The notes: a model not told the origin generated them from the sequence alone. Positions 34,612 to 44,842 are shown, numbered from the stretch's first letter. The stretch: 64,000 nt of DNA from Devosia indica (GCF_003056405.1 NZ_PYVZ01000002.1:266787-330786), one strand, 5' to 3'. Numbers and translations: made by a program.

Positions 34612-35502
34612 TCAGTAAATCCGCATCTGCATGCGCATGACGATGTCGGCGCCCAGGCGCTGGAAGCCGTATTCGCGCATGGTGCAGCGCCATTCCTCGC
34701 CGGATTTCTCGATGCGGAAGAGGTTGTAGCGGGCCGGGTCATCCAGCGTGCCGCCCTGGGCGGCGCTGGCGGCGGCAACGCCGATCACCGGGACCTCGTG
34801 GTTCTTGCCGGGAATATGGTGGATCGAGGAGCGGTGGGTATGGCCATGCAGGACCAGCTCGGCGCCCTCTTCGGTGATGACGCGGCGGAAGATGCGGTGG
34901 CCCTTGAGGCCGAAGCTGGGATGCTGCAATTCGGCATTGGGCGGGTGATGGATCAGCACGACGCGGAAATAGCCGGCATCACCCAGGAGCTTGAGAATAC
35001 GCGAGAGGCGCGCGGCCTGCTTTTCCTCGAACCGCCCGATGGCGAAAAACGGCGCGGTTGGCACGGCGCTGGAACAGGAAATGATCGCCACTTCGCCCAC
35101 GCGGCGGACGAAGGGGAAAGCCTGGCCTTCCACGGTTTCGCCCTTGAGATAGTCGCCCCATTCGCTCTGGGCATATTCCAGCGCGCCGGGGACATAGGCA
35201 TCATGATTGCCGGGGCAGACCACGGTCTTGTCGGCGCCGCCGAGTTCGCGCAGCCAGCGGCCGGCGCGTTCGACTTCGCTGTCGAGCGCCAGATTGGTGA
35301 GGTCGCCGGTGACGGCGGTGAAATCAGCCTGCTGGTCCTGCATATGGGCGACCAGGCGCGCCAGCGTCTCGGTGTTCATCTCGCCGTGGCGCTTGAGCTT
35401 CCAGTTGAGAAAGCCGGTCAGGCGTTTGCCCAGAAGATCGCGAAAACCCACCTCGGGCATGGGGGACAGGTGGATGTCGGAAATGTGGGCCAGGGTGATC
35501 AT
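34612..35502 (-). CDS. Calcineurin-like metallophosphoesterase
   Basis: The 296-aa protein has all metallophosphoesterase motifs in order: HISDIHL, TGDLTNL, CPGNHDAY, LIHHPP and LHGHTHRSS. The start at ATG 35502 (MITLAHISDIHL) is family-like; the longer frame adds 30 unrelated residues. It lies convergent to ugpE, so a link to glycerophosphodiester or phosphate metabolism is possible but not shown. Confidence 0.9.
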   Translation of the reverse strand: MITLAHISDIHLSPMPEVGFRDLLGKRLTGFLNWKLKRHGEMNTETLARLVAHMQDQQADFTAVTGDLTNLALDSEVERAGRWLRELGGADKTVVCPGNHDAYVPGALEYAQSEWGDYLKGETVEGQAFPFVRRVGEVAIISCSSAVPTAPFFAIGRFEEKQAARLSRILKLLGDAGYFRVVLIHHPPNAELQHPSFGLKGHRIFRRVITEEGAELVLHGHTHRSSIHHIPGKNHEVPVIGVAAASAAQGGTLDDPARYNLFRIEKSGEEWRCTMREYGFQRLGADIVMRMQMRIY

Positions 35503-35615
35503 CGCGGTGGGTTGTGCCAGAACAGATGGGGCAAGAAAACGTTCAATCGACACAACGCACGATTTTGTCGCGGGCCAAGCTCTGATAGCCAAGAGGCAGA
35601 GATGGAGCCAAAACC

Positions 35616-36089
35616 ATGATGAATCGCTTCCAGCGCGTGCGCGCGACCGCCTTTTTGACCCTCAAAGGGCTCTGGCACCGGATGACCGTGGGGTCCCGGG
35701 TGATGGTGGTGGATGGCGACAAGGTGCTGCTGATCCGCCATACCTATGTGCCGGGCTGGCAGTTTCCCGGCGGTGGCGTGGGGCCGGGCGAGACCTTCGA
35801 GGAAGCCGGGGCCCGCGAAACGCTGGAGGAAACCGGCTATCGGGTGACCGGGCCGATGGAACTGTTCGGGCTCTATCACAATACCAGCCCGGTGACGAAC
35901 CGGGACCATGTGGCGTTCTATGTGGCCAAGAGCTTCAATTTCGAATTCGAGCGCAAGCCGGACTACGAAATCGCGGAAGTGGGCTGGTTTGACCGCCACA
36001 ATCTGCCCGAAAAGGTGACCCCGGCGACCAGCCAGCGGATCGATGAATATTTCGATGGCGTGGAGAAGCGGTCGATCTGGGGCTATTGA
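35616..36089 (+). CDS. NUDIX hydrolase
   Basis: The 157-aa protein carries a complete Nudix box from G-G-G at about residue 50: GGGVGPGETFEEAGARETLE then ETGY, with the conserved RE.LEE. The N-terminal Arg-rich stretch (NRFQRVRATAFL) is unusual for a simple sanitation enzyme and may contact nucleic acid or membrane. Substrate unknown. Divergent from the metallophosphoesterase. Confidence 0.88.
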   Translation: MMNRFQRVRATAFLTLKGLWHRMTVGSRVMVVDGDKVLLIRHTYVPGWQFPGGGVGPGETFEEAGARETLEETGYRVTGPMELFGLYHNTSPVTNRDHVAFYVAKSFNFEFERKPDYEIAEVGWFDRHNLPEKVTPATSQRIDEYFDGVEKRSIWGY

Positions 36090-36138
36090 GGTTTACCCCT
36101 GCCCCGCTTTGCCACGGCCCAGTGGGCCCAGCGACGCT

Positions 36139-36161
36139 ACCTCCCCTGAAAAAGGGGAGGT
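36139..36161. repeat. GC-rich palindrome, possible terminator
   Basis: An 8-bp perfect stem ACCTCCCC/GGGGAGGT with a loop of TGAAAAA between two converging genes. Its sequence is similar to other extragenic palindromes in the window at about 27900 and 52413. It may terminate one or both genes but has no long T-run. Confidence 0.55.
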
Positions 36162-36185
36162 GAACGCCGAGGGTAACCGAAGACC

Positions 36186-37145
36186 TCAATCCAGGAACGG
36201 CAGCTCGGGGCCGATCGGCACGATGCGGTGCGGATTGATGGTGGTGTGGCTCCAGTAATAGTGGGTGCGGATATGGTCGAGATCGACCGTTTCCTTGACG
36301 CCCGGAACCTCGTAGAGCGCCTTGAGGTAATGGCTGAGGTTGGGGTAATCGGCGATGCGCTTGCGGTTGGTCTTGAAGTGGCCGACATAGACCGCGTCGA
36401 AGCGCACCAGGGTGGTGAAGAGCCGCCAATCGGCCTCGGTGATGGTGTCACCGGTCAGGTAGGCGGTTTCGCCCAGCAGACCCTCAACCCAGTCAAGCGC
36501 GTCGAAGAGCTTGGTGACCGCCTCGTCATAGGCATCCTGGGTGGTGGCGAAGCCGGACTTGTAGACGCCATTGTTGATGTCGTCATAGACGCGCGCATTG
36601 ATCTCGTCGATGCGGGGGCGCAGGGCCTCGGGATAGTAGTCGTCGGTATTGCCGGTCAATTCGTTGAAGGCCGAATTGAACATGCGGATGATTTCCGAGC
36701 TTTCGTTGGACACGATGGTGCCGGTCTCCTTGTCCCAGAGCAGCGGAACAGTGACGCGGCCCGTATAGTCCGGCGCAGCCTTGGTATAGACCTGCCAGAG
36801 CTTTTCCTTGCCGAACAGGGCATCGCCGGTCGAACCTTCGCTCTTGTCGAAATTCCAGCCGGTTTCGTCAGGCATCTTGTGCGCGACGACCGAGACCGAA
36901 ATCAGGTCTTCCAGTTGCTTGAGCTTGCGGAAAATCAGGGTTCGATGCGCCCAGGGGCAGGCCAGGGATACATAGAGATGGTAGCGATCCGCCTCGGCCG
37001 CGAACCCGCCTTCGCCCGAGGGGCCGGGGCTGCCGTCGGCGGTAATCCAGTTGCGGAAGCCAGCCTGCGAGCGAACGAATTTGCCGCCGGTCTTGCTCGT
37101 GTCATACCACTGGGTCGACCATTTTCCGTCGATCAACTGTCCCAT
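36186..37145 (-). CDS. Glutathionyl-hydroquinone reductase (omega-class GST, YqjG/PcpF-like)
   Basis: The 319-aa protein has the long N-terminus of the family, catalytic Cys63 in SLACPWAHRTL, SNESSEIIRMFNSAFNE, ending with HTTINPHRIVPIGPELPF. Such enzymes reduce glutathionyl-hydroquinones using glutathione. Length is normal. It is convergent with the NUDIX gene. Confidence 0.93.
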   Translation of the reverse strand: MGQLIDGKWSTQWYDTSKTGGKFVRSQAGFRNWITADGSPGPSGEGGFAAEADRYHLYVSLACPWAHRTLIFRKLKQLEDLISVSVVAHKMPDETGWNFDKSEGSTGDALFGKEKLWQVYTKAAPDYTGRVTVPLLWDKETGTIVSNESSEIIRMFNSAFNELTGNTDDYYPEALRPRIDEINARVYDDINNGVYKSGFATTQDAYDEAVTKLFDALDWVEGLLGETAYLTGDTITEADWRLFTTLVRFDAVYVGHFKTNRKRIADYPNLSHYLKALYEVPGVKETVDLDHIRTHYYWSHTTINPHRIVPIGPELPFLD

Positions 37146-37501
37146 TGAAACTGCCTTTCGGTCATCTTGCTGTCGGCATTTGCGGATTGAATGACCCTGC
37201 CGGTTGGATCGGTTTTCGCCCCTTAGCTATGGACTGAAGCGGCAAGCAAAAAGGGTCCTGACGGCAACACACTGTTGCGCAATCGCGAAACGGTTGCGCC
37301 GGACGCCAAGGAATTCGGAAGCATGGCCCCAATATTCCCATTTACGACCAACCGCGTGGGTGCTAATCGGGTTCCAGACGTGGAGGCGTCCAGGATGGTG
37401 AAGGTTTTGCAGATGAACCGACGACCCTAGTTGGTCGTTCAGAGCGGAGGGCCGGTGGCCGATCCGCACGTTTTCCTGCACACTTTCCCTGGATCAGACC
37501 C
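37146..37501. other. 356-bp region without a gene
   Basis: The gap between the GST-like gene and the GNAT gene has no convincing frame. It contains a 6-bp hairpin ACGACC/GGTCGT at 37421-37426 with 37433-37438, about 65 bp before the GNAT start. I see no other signal; the promoters of both divergent genes must lie here. Confidence 0.5.
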
Positions 37502-38050
37502 ATGACCACGCTCGTTGCGGCCGAGGCCGCCTCTTCCCCTGCAGCCGGCCAATTGACCGTTCGGGCCGCTACCGCGGCCGATGATGTGTTTGTCGATGAA
37601 CTGCAGGCCATTGCCTTCGGCCCGGGCCGGTTTGCGCGCACGGCTTTTCGAGTGCGGGAAATGTTTCCCATAGACCCGAGCCTGAGCCTGATTGCGGAAG
37701 TGGATGGCACTGCCTGTGGCTCAGTCTGGATGACACCGATCAGCGTTGACGGGCACAAGGGCTATCTGCTGGGGCCGCTGGCGACCCACCCCAATTTCCG
37801 CAAGCGGGGCGCGGGCAAGCTGTTGGCAAGGGAAGTGGCCAAGCTGGCGCTGGCGCGCGGCGAGGGTGAGTTCGTGCTGCTGGTGGGCGACCAGGACTAT
37901 TATTGCCCGCTGGGCTGGGACATCACCACGCCGGGCAATATCCAGTTTCCCGGCCCGGTCGACCCAACGCGCGTCCTGCTGCTGGCCGAGGACAAGAGCC
38001 TGGCCAAGTCGCTCAAGGGTGAAATTGCTGCGTTTGACCTTGAGCCGTGA
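37502..38050 (+). CDS. GNAT-family N-acetyltransferase
   Basis: The 182-aa protein has a GNAT domain from about residue 18, with the acetyl-CoA loop motif in LGPLATHPNFRKRGAGKLL and VLLVGDQDYYCPLGW, typical of the YhbS-like branch. The N-terminal 17 residues are Ala-rich and may not be part of the fold. Substrate unknown. Confidence 0.88.
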   Translation: MTTLVAAEAASSPAAGQLTVRAATAADDVFVDELQAIAFGPGRFARTAFRVREMFPIDPSLSLIAEVDGTACGSVWMTPISVDGHKGYLLGPLATHPNFRKRGAGKLLAREVAKLALARGEGEFVLLVGDQDYYCPLGWDITTPGNIQFPGPVDPTRVLLLAEDKSLAKSLKGEIAAFDLEP

Positions 38051-38125
38051 GGCCAAAAGGGGGTGCAGGATGGGAGCGGGATGACTACATTCCTCTCATT
38101 GCTATGAAATCATCCCGGGTGCGCC

Positions 38126-38752
38126 TTGGCTCCAAGTTCCGAAATTGTCCGGCTATTGTCGCCCAGGCTGCTGGTTGACCCGCCAGACCCGCCGCCGGCG
38201 CGGGGGCTGGTGCCCGACTGGCAACCTCTCAAGCCGTTTGAACGGGCGCCCGTGCCGGCAGCAGTGCTGATCGCGCTGGTGCGGCGCCCGGAAGGGCATA
38301 CCGTGCTCTATACCGAGCGATCCCCCGATCTGCGGGCGCATTCGGGCCAGGTGGCCTTTCCCGGTGGCAAAATCGACGGATCGGATGATGGTCCCGCTGC
38401 GGCGGCCCTGCGCGAGGCCAATGAAGAGGTGGGCATGATGGCGCGTGATGCGACCATTCTGGGCTATATGGAGACGTATTATACCGGCACCAATTACCTG
38501 ATCACGCCGGTGGTGGCCGAGGTCGATCCGACCGGGCCTTTCGTGCCCAATCCGGGCGAAGTGCATTCGGTGTTCGAGGTGCCGCTGGAGCGCATTCTGG
38601 ACGCCCGGAGCTATGGGCGGTTCCGCATCAGCCGCGGCGGGAAAGAGCATTCGACCTGGCAGATCGACCATGACGGGCATGTCATCTGGGGCATTACCGC
38701 CAATCTGACCCGGCAGTTCCGCGATCTGGTGGTGGGCGAGGTGGCTGCGTGA
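38126..38752 (+). CDS. CoA pyrophosphatase (NUDIX family)
   Basis: The 208-aa protein matches the NudL/CoA-pyrophosphatase branch: LYTERSPDLRAHSGQVAFPG with the extra upstream motif, then the Nudix box GGKIDGSDDGPAAAALREAN and EEVGM. It starts from TTG 38126, with only a weak upstream site; no other start gives a family-like N-terminus. It overlaps the CCA-adding enzyme gene, whose GTG start contains its stop. Confidence 0.9.
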   Translation: MAPSSEIVRLLSPRLLVDPPDPPPARGLVPDWQPLKPFERAPVPAAVLIALVRRPEGHTVLYTERSPDLRAHSGQVAFPGGKIDGSDDGPAAAALREANEEVGMMARDATILGYMETYYTGTNYLITPVVAEVDPTGPFVPNPGEVHSVFEVPLERILDARSYGRFRISRGGKEHSTWQIDHDGHVIWGITANLTRQFRDLVVGEVAA

Positions 38753-39924
38753 TACCGGATCGGCTGGACGGCGCGGAATGGCTGGATCGGCCAGAGGTGC
38801 AGGCGATATTCGCGGCGCTTGATGGCTCAGCAGGCAAGACAAGGGCCGTGGGCGGGGTGGTGCGCGACAGCCTGATCGGGCGGATGCGCGAACACGCCGA
38901 TATCGACATGGCGACCGAACTGCTGCCGGTTGCGGTGATGCAGCGGGCCAAGGCGGCAGGGATCAATGCCTATCCGACCGGCATCGAGCATGGCACGGTG
39001 ACCTTGCGTCTGGATGAAACGAGCGTGGAAGTGACGACGCTGCGCCAGGATGTGGCGACTGATGGCCGGCACGCCGTGGTGGCCTTTGGCACGGACTGGG
39101 TGGCCGATGCGGCGCGGCGCGATTTTACGCTCAACGCGCTTTACTGCTTTGCCGACGGACGATTGTTCGATCCGCTCGGTGGCGCCGGAGACCTCATCAA
39201 TGGGCGGGTGCGCTTTATCGGCGATGCAACGCAGCGGATCGCCGAGGATGGTCTGCGCGTCTATCGGTTCTTCCGGTTCTCGGCCAGTCATGGGGGCGAA
39301 CAGTTCGATCCTGAGGGGTTGGCGGCGTGCCAGGGTGCGGCCGATGAGCTGGACCATATCTCGCGCGAGCGGGTGGGGGCCGAAATGCTGCGCATGCTGG
39401 CCTTGCCGCGTGTTGCAACCACGCTGGCCCTGATGGATCGGCTGGGCCTGGTGCGTCTGGCGCCGGGCGCGGTGCCAGCGCTACAGCGCTATGAGGCGCT
39501 GGGCGGGCAGAGCGCGGCGGCGCGACTGGCCATGCTGGGGCGCGATGACCTGGCCCAGCGGCAGGCGGACTGGCGGCTGAGCAAGGCCTTGGTCGGGCAT
39601 GCCGAACGTATTGCGGAATCATCTGCGCTGTTGCGGCGCGGCGATATTGGCTGGGCCGCCTACCGGTTCGGCGAAGATGCCGTGGAGGGACTGGCGGTTG
39701 CGGCGGCCGAGGAGGGTTGGCCGCGCGAACAATTGGCAGAGCTGGCCCGCGATATGGGGCGGCTGCCGGTGGCTCCATTGCCGGTTGGTGGCGCAGATCT
39801 GGAAGCGCGGGGCATGAAGCCGGGACCTGACATGGGCGCGGCACTGGCCATCATGGAGCGGGCCTGGGTGGAAAGCGAATTTTCGGCCAGTCGGGACGCA
39901 TTGCTGGAGCGGATTTTCCACTAG
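38749..39924 (+). CDS. cca: CCA tRNA nucleotidyltransferase
   Basis: The 391-aa protein has the class II nucleotidyltransferase head: VGGVVRDSLIGR (35 on), catalytic DIDMAT (Asp51, Asp53), EVTTLRQDV and the RRDFTLNALYCF motif, then an RNA/SrmB-binding region. It adds or repairs CCA at tRNA 3' ends. GTG start 38749 overlaps the preceding gene by four bases. A terminator follows at 39944. Confidence 0.93.
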   Translation: MIPDRLDGAEWLDRPEVQAIFAALDGSAGKTRAVGGVVRDSLIGRMREHADIDMATELLPVAVMQRAKAAGINAYPTGIEHGTVTLRLDETSVEVTTLRQDVATDGRHAVVAFGTDWVADAARRDFTLNALYCFADGRLFDPLGGAGDLINGRVRFIGDATQRIAEDGLRVYRFFRFSASHGGEQFDPEGLAACQGAADELDHISRERVGAEMLRMLALPRVATTLALMDRLGLVRLAPGAVPALQRYEALGGQSAAARLAMLGRDDLAQRQADWRLSKALVGHAERIAESSALLRRGDIGWAAYRFGEDAVEGLAVAAAEEGWPREQLAELARDMGRLPVAPLPVGGADLEARGMKPGPDMGAALAIMERAWVESEFSASRDALLERIFH

Positions 39925-39943
39925 CGCGGCGCGGGCCAATGAA

Positions 39944-39966
39944 AAGCCCCGGAAAACCGGGGCTTG
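39944..39966. terminator. Bidirectional terminator between cca and the DUF1059 gene
   Basis: A perfect 9-bp stem AAGCCCCGG at 39944-39952 and CCGGGGCTT at 39957-39965, with an AAAA loop and A/T flanks on both sides, between two converging genes. Confidence 0.75.
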
Positions 39967-39971
39967 AATGA

Positions 39972-40172
39972 TCAGTGCCTGGTCTGGCGGCCCATGTCGT
40001 CGACATCAACAATACGCTCCTTGATGCGTTCGACCATATCGGGCCGCACTTCGGATTCGCCGTTGAGATTTCGCATGTTTTCGACCGCACGCCGCACAAC
40101 TTCGGCCTCAGTTTCGGCTTCGGCGCGCCAGGTAGACCCTGGAATGAGTGTGCCGGAATCAAAGCGCTTCAT
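39972..40172 (-). CDS. DUF1059 domain protein
   Basis: The 66-aa protein (MKRFDSGTLIPGSTWRAEAE, ending RPDMVERIKERIVD) fits the small DUF1059 family, whose members usually have Cys where this one has Ser (FDSG, PGSTW). The start ATG 40172 has AAGGAGG 7 nt upstream. Function unknown. Confidence 0.85.
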   Translation of the reverse strand: MKRFDSGTLIPGSTWRAEAETEAEVVRRAVENMRNLNGESEVRPDMVERIKERIVDVDDMGRQTRH

Positions 40173-40241
40173 GGCTGAACCTCCTTGTGTCACTCCCTTT
40201 GGCGGGTCTGACGGAACGCAGCGATGTCCAAAAGGTTCCCG

Positions 40242-41378
40242 CTATTCGTCCGGGAAGATGCCGATGTCCGAGAGTCCCTCGATCCAGGTTGCGCCATCGC
40301 GGCGGATAACGGTGCGCGGGACAATGCCGGTCTGATCGGCGATGGCGTTGGCCAAGGGCACGGAATGCGTGACCACCCACACCTGGCTGCGGGTTGCGGC
40401 GTGGGCGATGGCACGCGCCAGGGCCGGCAGGAGATCCGGGTGAAGCGAGGTTTCCGGTTCGTTGAGCGCGATGAAGGGCGGCAGGCGGTAGGCGAGCAGC
40501 GCACCGAGCAAGGCCAGGAATTGCATTGTGCCATCGGACAGTTCGGCCGGGCCGAATGCGCGATGCGGTATTTCGGGAAAGCTCATGGAAAAACTGGCAT
40601 CGCGTTCCGGCGGCGGAACGTTCAGCCGGGCGCCGGGAAAGGCCTGGTCGATGGCTTCGTCGAGATCGATTGTGTCCCCACGGATGTGCCGAAGCGTCGC
40701 CAGGACGGCGCCCAGATTGCCGCCATCGGCATCCAGCGTTGGGGCGGTGACGCCCAGGGATGGGCGGCGCAGGGGCGAATCCGGATCGGTCCGGAAGCCG
40801 TGATAAAAGCGCCAGGACGCGAGCAGGTGGCGGACAGCGTCGAGTTCGGGCAGGGCGCCGCGCAAGGCGGAGAGGGCGGTTTCGCTGGCGAGCAAGGGAT
40901 GATCGAGCTGGCGCATGCGTCCGTCCTGATCACGATACCAGGCCGCCGGCCCCTTGCGCTCGAGCAGCGTGACAGTCCGCCGGCCGGGCAGGGTGAGGCT
41001 CTCGGCCTTGATCTTGGGCTCCTCGGAGAAGATAGCCTCATAGCGGCTGTCGCCATAGCCAATTTCCACCGAATAGCGCGGCAGGAAGGCGGCCTCGTCG
41101 TCTCCGGGCAGAATGGTGTCGAGACCCACATCCAGAGCCAGACGTGGCTTCTCATTGGCGCGGCGCTGACCGGCCCACATGGCGGAGGCAAGGCCACCCT
41201 CGCGAGCAAGGGACAACGCCAGGTCGCCGGTGGCGGAAGCATGCACCAGTTCGAGCGCACGATAGAGGTTGGTCTTGCCCACGCCATTGCCGCCGACCAG
41301 CACCGTAAGCCGCCTCAATGGAAAGCGGATCGAGCGGATCGAACGATAGCCGGTGATGTCGAGATCGCTGATGGACAT
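40242..41378 (-). CDS. AAA-family ATPase (RecF/OLD-like, no nuclease domain)
   Basis: The 378-aa protein begins like an SMC/RecF-type ATPase (MSISDLDITGYRSIRSIRFP) with Walker A GGNGVGKTN (29-37) and a late Walker B FIALNEPETSLHPDLLPAL plus VVTHSVPLANAI. No Toprim nuclease domain and no partner gene of a known defence pair is visible. The role may be in DNA repair or in anti-phage defence; neither is supported by context. Confidence 0.85.
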   Translation of the reverse strand: MSISDLDITGYRSIRSIRFPLRRLTVLVGGNGVGKTNLYRALELVHASATGDLALSLAREGGLASAMWAGQRRANEKPRLALDVGLDTILPGDDEAAFLPRYSVEIGYGDSRYEAIFSEEPKIKAESLTLPGRRTVTLLERKGPAAWYRDQDGRMRQLDHPLLASETALSALRGALPELDAVRHLLASWRFYHGFRTDPDSPLRRPSLGVTAPTLDADGGNLGAVLATLRHIRGDTIDLDEAIDQAFPGARLNVPPPERDASFSMSFPEIPHRAFGPAELSDGTMQFLALLGALLAYRLPPFIALNEPETSLHPDLLPALARAIAHAATRSQVWVVTHSVPLANAIADQTGIVPRTVIRRDGATWIEGLSDIGIFPDE

Positions 41379-41428
41379 GACCGAATCCTAATGTCGCCGA
41401 CCCGGTCGTGCCAAGCTTGGGAAAAGTA

Positions 41429-42316
41429 TCAGGGCCACTTCACCGCGGGCGGCATGGAGGAGAGGATCGAATTGACGTTGCCACCGGTCTTGAGCCCGAA
41501 GGTGGTGCCGCGATCGTAGAGCAGGTTGAACTCGACATAGCGGCCGCGGCGGACGAGCTGTTCGTCGCGCTCGGCTTCGGACCAGCGCTTTTCGAAATTG
41601 CGACGGACCAGCTTGGGGTAGATGCCAAGAAAGGCCTCGCCAACGGCCTGGGTGAAGTCGAAATCGGCGTCCCAGTCGCCGGAATTGAAGTGATCGTAGA
41701 AAATGCCGCCAATGCCGCGATGCTCATTGCGGTGCGGCAGGAAGAAATAGTCGTCGCACCAGGCCTTGAAGCGTTCATAATCCACCCCGGGGCGGCCTTC
41801 GCAGGCGGCCTGCATAGCGGCATGAAAGTCGATTGAGTCGGGGTCTGTCTGGGTCCGGCGATTGTCAAGCACCGGGGTGAGATCGGCGCCGCCGCCCCAC
41901 CATTGCTGGCCGGTGACGATCATGCGGGTGTTCATGTGCACTGCTGGAACGTGGGGGTTCCAGGGGTGGATGATGAGCGAAATGCCCGAGCTCCAGAACG
42001 CCGTGCCGGCCTCGGTGCCCGGCATCTGCTTGGCAAAATCCTCGGAGAAGTTGCCGTACACGGTGGAGATATGCACGCCGGCCTTTTCGAAGACCCGGCC
42101 ATGCAGCATCGACATTTCGCCGCCGCCACCGGCCGCACGGTCCCAGGGGGTGCGTTCGAAACGGCCCGGGGCCATTTCGGCATGGGGTCCGGTGACTTCG
42201 GCCTCGATGGTTTCGAGTTCGGCGCAGATTCGGTCGCGCAGCGTCCGGAACCAGGCGCTGGCGGCGGTCTTTTTCGTCTCGATATCGGCAGGGAGGGTGG
42301 GGGCTGGCGCAGTCAT
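41429..42316 (-). CDS. hemF: Oxygen-dependent coproporphyrinogen III oxidase
   Basis: The 295-aa protein is a clear Hem[46 protein letters not shown] and [20 protein letters not shown]. It decarboxylates coproporphyrinogen III to protoporphyrinogen IX in haem synthesis. It is downstream of trmL on the same strand, separated by 17 bp. Confidence 0.95.
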   Translation of the reverse strand: MTAPAPTLPADIETKKTAASAWFRTLRDRICAELETIEAEVTGPHAEMAPGRFERTPWDRAAGGGGEMSMLHGRVFEKAGVHISTVYGNFSEDFAKQMPGTEAGTAFWSSGISLIIHPWNPHVPAVHMNTRMIVTGQQWWGGGADLTPVLDNRRTQTDPDSIDFHAAMQAACEGRPGVDYERFKAWCDDYFFLPHRNEHRGIGGIFYDHFNSGDWDADFDFTQAVGEAFLGIYPKLVRRNFEKRWSEAERDEQLVRRGRYVEFNLLYDRGTTFGLKTGGNVNSILSSMPPAVKWP

Positions 42317-42333
42317 GGCGGGGAAATGGACCT

Positions 42334-42822
42334 TCAGCTCTGTTCTGTAAAGGGCGTCATGCCGGGCAGGGTGCCGGTCTGGCGCAATGCTTCGCCCAAT
42401 ATCATGGCGCCGGCGATGGCCACATTGATCGAGCGCAAGTTGGGGCGCATGGGGATGCGCAACCGCAGGTCCGCGGTTGCGGCGACGCTGTCGGGGACGC
42501 CGGCGCTTTCGCGGCCTAGCAGGAGTATGTCGTTGGGCAAATAGGCGGCTTCATAGGCAGACTGACTGGCCCTGGTGGTCAGGAGGACCAGGCGGCGGCC
42601 CTGTTCATGTCGCCAGTCCTGGAAGGCGGCGAAGCTGTCATGTTCGGCAAGCGCCGCCTTGTCCAGGTAGTCCATGCCGGCACGGGTCAGGTTGCGGTCG
42701 GTGAGGGCAAAACCGGCAGGATGGATGATGTGGACCTTTACCCCCAGACAGGCGCCAAGCCGGAGCAAGGTGCCGGTGTTGGCGGCGATGTCTGGCTGGT
42801 AAAGGGCCAGGTCAATGGACAT
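42334..42822 (-). CDS. trmL: tRNA (cytidine(34)-2'-O)-methyltransferase
   Basis: The 162-aa SPOUT methyltransferase has the TrmL pattern: [50 protein letters not shown], and the C-terminal knot [19 protein letters not shown]. It methylates the wobble nucleotide of leucine tRNAs. The start ATG 42822 has GAGG 9 nt upstream. Confidence 0.93.
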   Translation of the reverse strand: MSIDLALYQPDIAANTGTLLRLGACLGVKVHIIHPAGFALTDRNLTRAGMDYLDKAALAEHDSFAAFQDWRHEQGRRLVLLTTRASQSAYEAAYLPNDILLLGRESAGVPDSVAATADLRLRIPMRPNLRSINVAIAGAMILGEALRQTGTLPGMTPFTEQS

Positions 42823-43049
42823 GTCAGGCGGCCTCACGCGTGATGGAGCGCCCGGAAATCCGGGCTGGCTCGGGTATAGTGTCGCAGTTGTGCGCTGTCA
42901 CGGCACCTGCACTGGACAAGCGACCATGACAGTGCAAAAAGGACGGACCTGACGGGCCGCTTGAGGGCGCACGGCAGTCGATTCTGCGTACGCGATCGAC
43001 CAGTCCGGGGCCGGCCCCGTCAAATGTGCATGTTACGGGGATACGGACC

Positions 43050-43577
43050 TTGGCCACGCAAGCAGAACATTCATCCACCAACCGGCGGGACTTTCTTTAT
43101 GTCGCCACCGGCGCCGTCGGCGCGGTCGGCGCTGCCGCCGTGGTCTGGCCGCTGATCAACCAGCTCAACCCCGACGCTTCGACCCTGGCCCTGGCCAGTA
43201 TCGAGTTCGACGTTGGCGCGATTCCCGAAGGGCAGTCTGTGACCATCACCTGGCGTGGACTGCCGGTGTTCGTGCGGCACCGGACCGCTGCCGAAATCGA
43301 GGAAGCCCGTGCGGTTCCGCTGGCCGATCTCAAGGATCCGCAGACCGATGAAGAGCGCGTCAAGGAAGGTCACGAGCAGTGGCTGGTGATGATCGCGAAC
43401 TGTACCCATCTGGGTTGCATCCCGGTTGGTGAATCGGGCGATTTCGACGGCTGGTTCTGCCCCTGCCACGGCTCGCACTATGACTCGGCCGGGCGCATTC
43501 GCCGTGGCCCCGCGCCCGCAAACCTGGTTGTTCCGCCCTATGAATTCGTCAGCGATACGCTGATCCAGATCGGTTAG
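43050..43577 (+). CDS. petA: Ubiquinol-cytochrome c reductase, Rieske iron-sulfur subunit
   Basis: The 175-aa Rieske protein has a twin-arginine-type N-terminus ([17 protein letters not shown]) that also acts as the membrane anchor. The [2Fe-2S] ligands are in CTHLGC (Cys118, His120, Cys123) and CPCHGS (Cys137, Cys139, His140). The start TTG 43050 ([15 protein letters not shown]) is preferred by family pattern and a GGGG 9 nt upstream; an ATG at 43026 is possible. It passes electrons from ubiquinol to cytochrome c1. It is followed by petB. Confidence 0.95.
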   Translation: MATQAEHSSTNRRDFLYVATGAVGAVGAAAVVWPLINQLNPDASTLALASIEFDVGAIPEGQSVTITWRGLPVFVRHRTAAEIEEARAVPLADLKDPQTDEERVKEGHEQWLVMIANCTHLGCIPVGESGDFDGWFCPCHGSHYDSAGRIRRGPAPANLVVPPYEFVSDTLIQIG

Positions 43578-43591
43578 TGGGGGCTTTTCCG

Positions 43592-44842
43592 ATGTCCGAA
43601 CATTCTACCTACACTCCCGGAAATTCCGTCGAGAAGTGGCTCGATGACCGCCTGCCGGTGGTCCGTTTCGCCAAAGAACACTTGATGGACTTCCCCACGC
43701 CCAAAAACCTCAACTACTGGTGGACCTTCGGGGCCATCCTGGTGATGTGCCTGGGTATCCAGATCGTGACTGGCATCATTCTCGCCATGCACTACACGCC
43801 CAATGTCGCCATGGCGTTCGACTCGGTCGAGCATATCCGCCGTGACGTGAATGGCGGCCGCATCATCCAGGCCGTCCACGCGGTGGGCGCCTCGATGTTC
43901 TTCGTGGCGCTTTATATCCACATGTTCCGCGGTCTCTATTACGGCTCCTACAAGGCGCCGCGCGAGATCATCTGGATCCTGGGCGTGCTGATCTTCATCC
44001 TGACCGTTGCCACTGCATTCATGGGCTACATCCTGCCCTGGGGCCAGATGTCGTTCTGGGGCGCCACGGTGATCTCGAACATCTTCTCGGCCATTCCGGT
44101 GGTCGGCGAGAATATCAAGCAGCTCGTGCTGGGCGGGTTTGCCGTGGGCAACCCGACGCTCAACCGCTTCTTCTCGCTGCATTACCTGCTGCCCTTCGTG
44201 ATTGCGGCCATTGTCGGCCTGCATATCTGGGCGCTGCACGTGCCGGGCAACAACAACCCGATCGGCGTAGAAGTGAAGGAAAGCCGCGACACCGTCGCCT
44301 TCCATCCCTACTACACGATGAAGGACCTGTTCGCGATGGTGGTCTTCATGATCCCCTTCGCCTGGTTCGTGTTCTTTGCGCCGGATATCCTGGGTCACCC
44401 CGACAACTACATCATGGCCAATAGCCAGGTGACGCCGGCCCATATCGTGCCCGAATGGTATCTGCTGCCGTTCTACACGATCCTGCGCGCCATCGACTTC
44501 AACGTGCTGTTCATCGACTCCAAGCTTGGCGGCGTGATCGCCATGGGTGGTGCTCTGGTCATGCTGCTCATCTTGCCATGGCTCGACACTTCCAAGGTCC
44601 GCTCGGGAACGTTCCGCCCGATGTTCAAGTGGTTCTACTGGCTGTTCGCGATCAACTTCGTGGCCCTGACCTATCTGGGTGCGCAGCCGGCCGAGGGCAT
44701 CTACACGGTGCTGGCCAAGGTCTGCACGGCCTACTACTTCATCTACTTCCTGGTGGTGCTGCCGGTGCTTTCGCGCATCGAGACGCCGAAGCCGCTGCCG
44801 ACCAGCATTTCCGAGAGCGTTCTCGGCAAGGCACACGCGTGA
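43592..44842 (+). CDS. petB: Ubiquinol-cytochrome c reductase, cytochrome b subunit
   Basis: The 416-aa polytopic protein has the paired histidines of two b-type haems ([24 protein letters not shown] and [11 protein letters not shown] to GLHIWALH), [17 protein letters not shown] and the quinol-site PEWYLLPFY. The start is ATG 43592 with GGGGG upstream. It forms the core of complex III with petA and petC. It lies 14 bp after petA, as one transcript. Confidence 0.96.
   Translation: MSEHSTYTPGNSVEKWLDDRLPVVRFAKEHLMDFPTPKNLNYWWTFGAILVMCLGIQIVTGIILAMHYTPNVAMAFDSVEHIRRDVNGGRIIQAVHAVGASMFFVALYIHMFRGLYYGSYKAPREIIWILGVLIFILTVATAFMGYILPWGQMSFWGATVISNIFSAIPVVGENIKQLVLGGFAVGNPTLNRFFSLHYLLPFVIAAIVGLHIWALHVPGNNNPIGVEVKESRDTVAFHPYYTMKDLFAMVVFMIPFAWFVFFAPDILGHPDNYIMANSQVTPAHIVPEWYLLPFYTILRAIDFNVLFIDSKLGGVIAMGGALVMLLILPWLDTSKVRSGTFRPMFKWFYWLFAINFVALTYLGAQPAEGIYTVLAKVCTAYYFIYFLVVLPVLSRIETPKPLPTSISESVLGKAHA

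Noticed and set aside
40242..41378. AAA ATPase as part of a known anti-phage system
   Set aside because: No nuclease, helicase or toxin partner is adjacent; neighbours are a DUF1059 gene and hemF.
40224..41519. 431-aa plus-strand frame
   Set aside because: Antisense to the AAA ATPase and the end of hemF; no recognisable domain.
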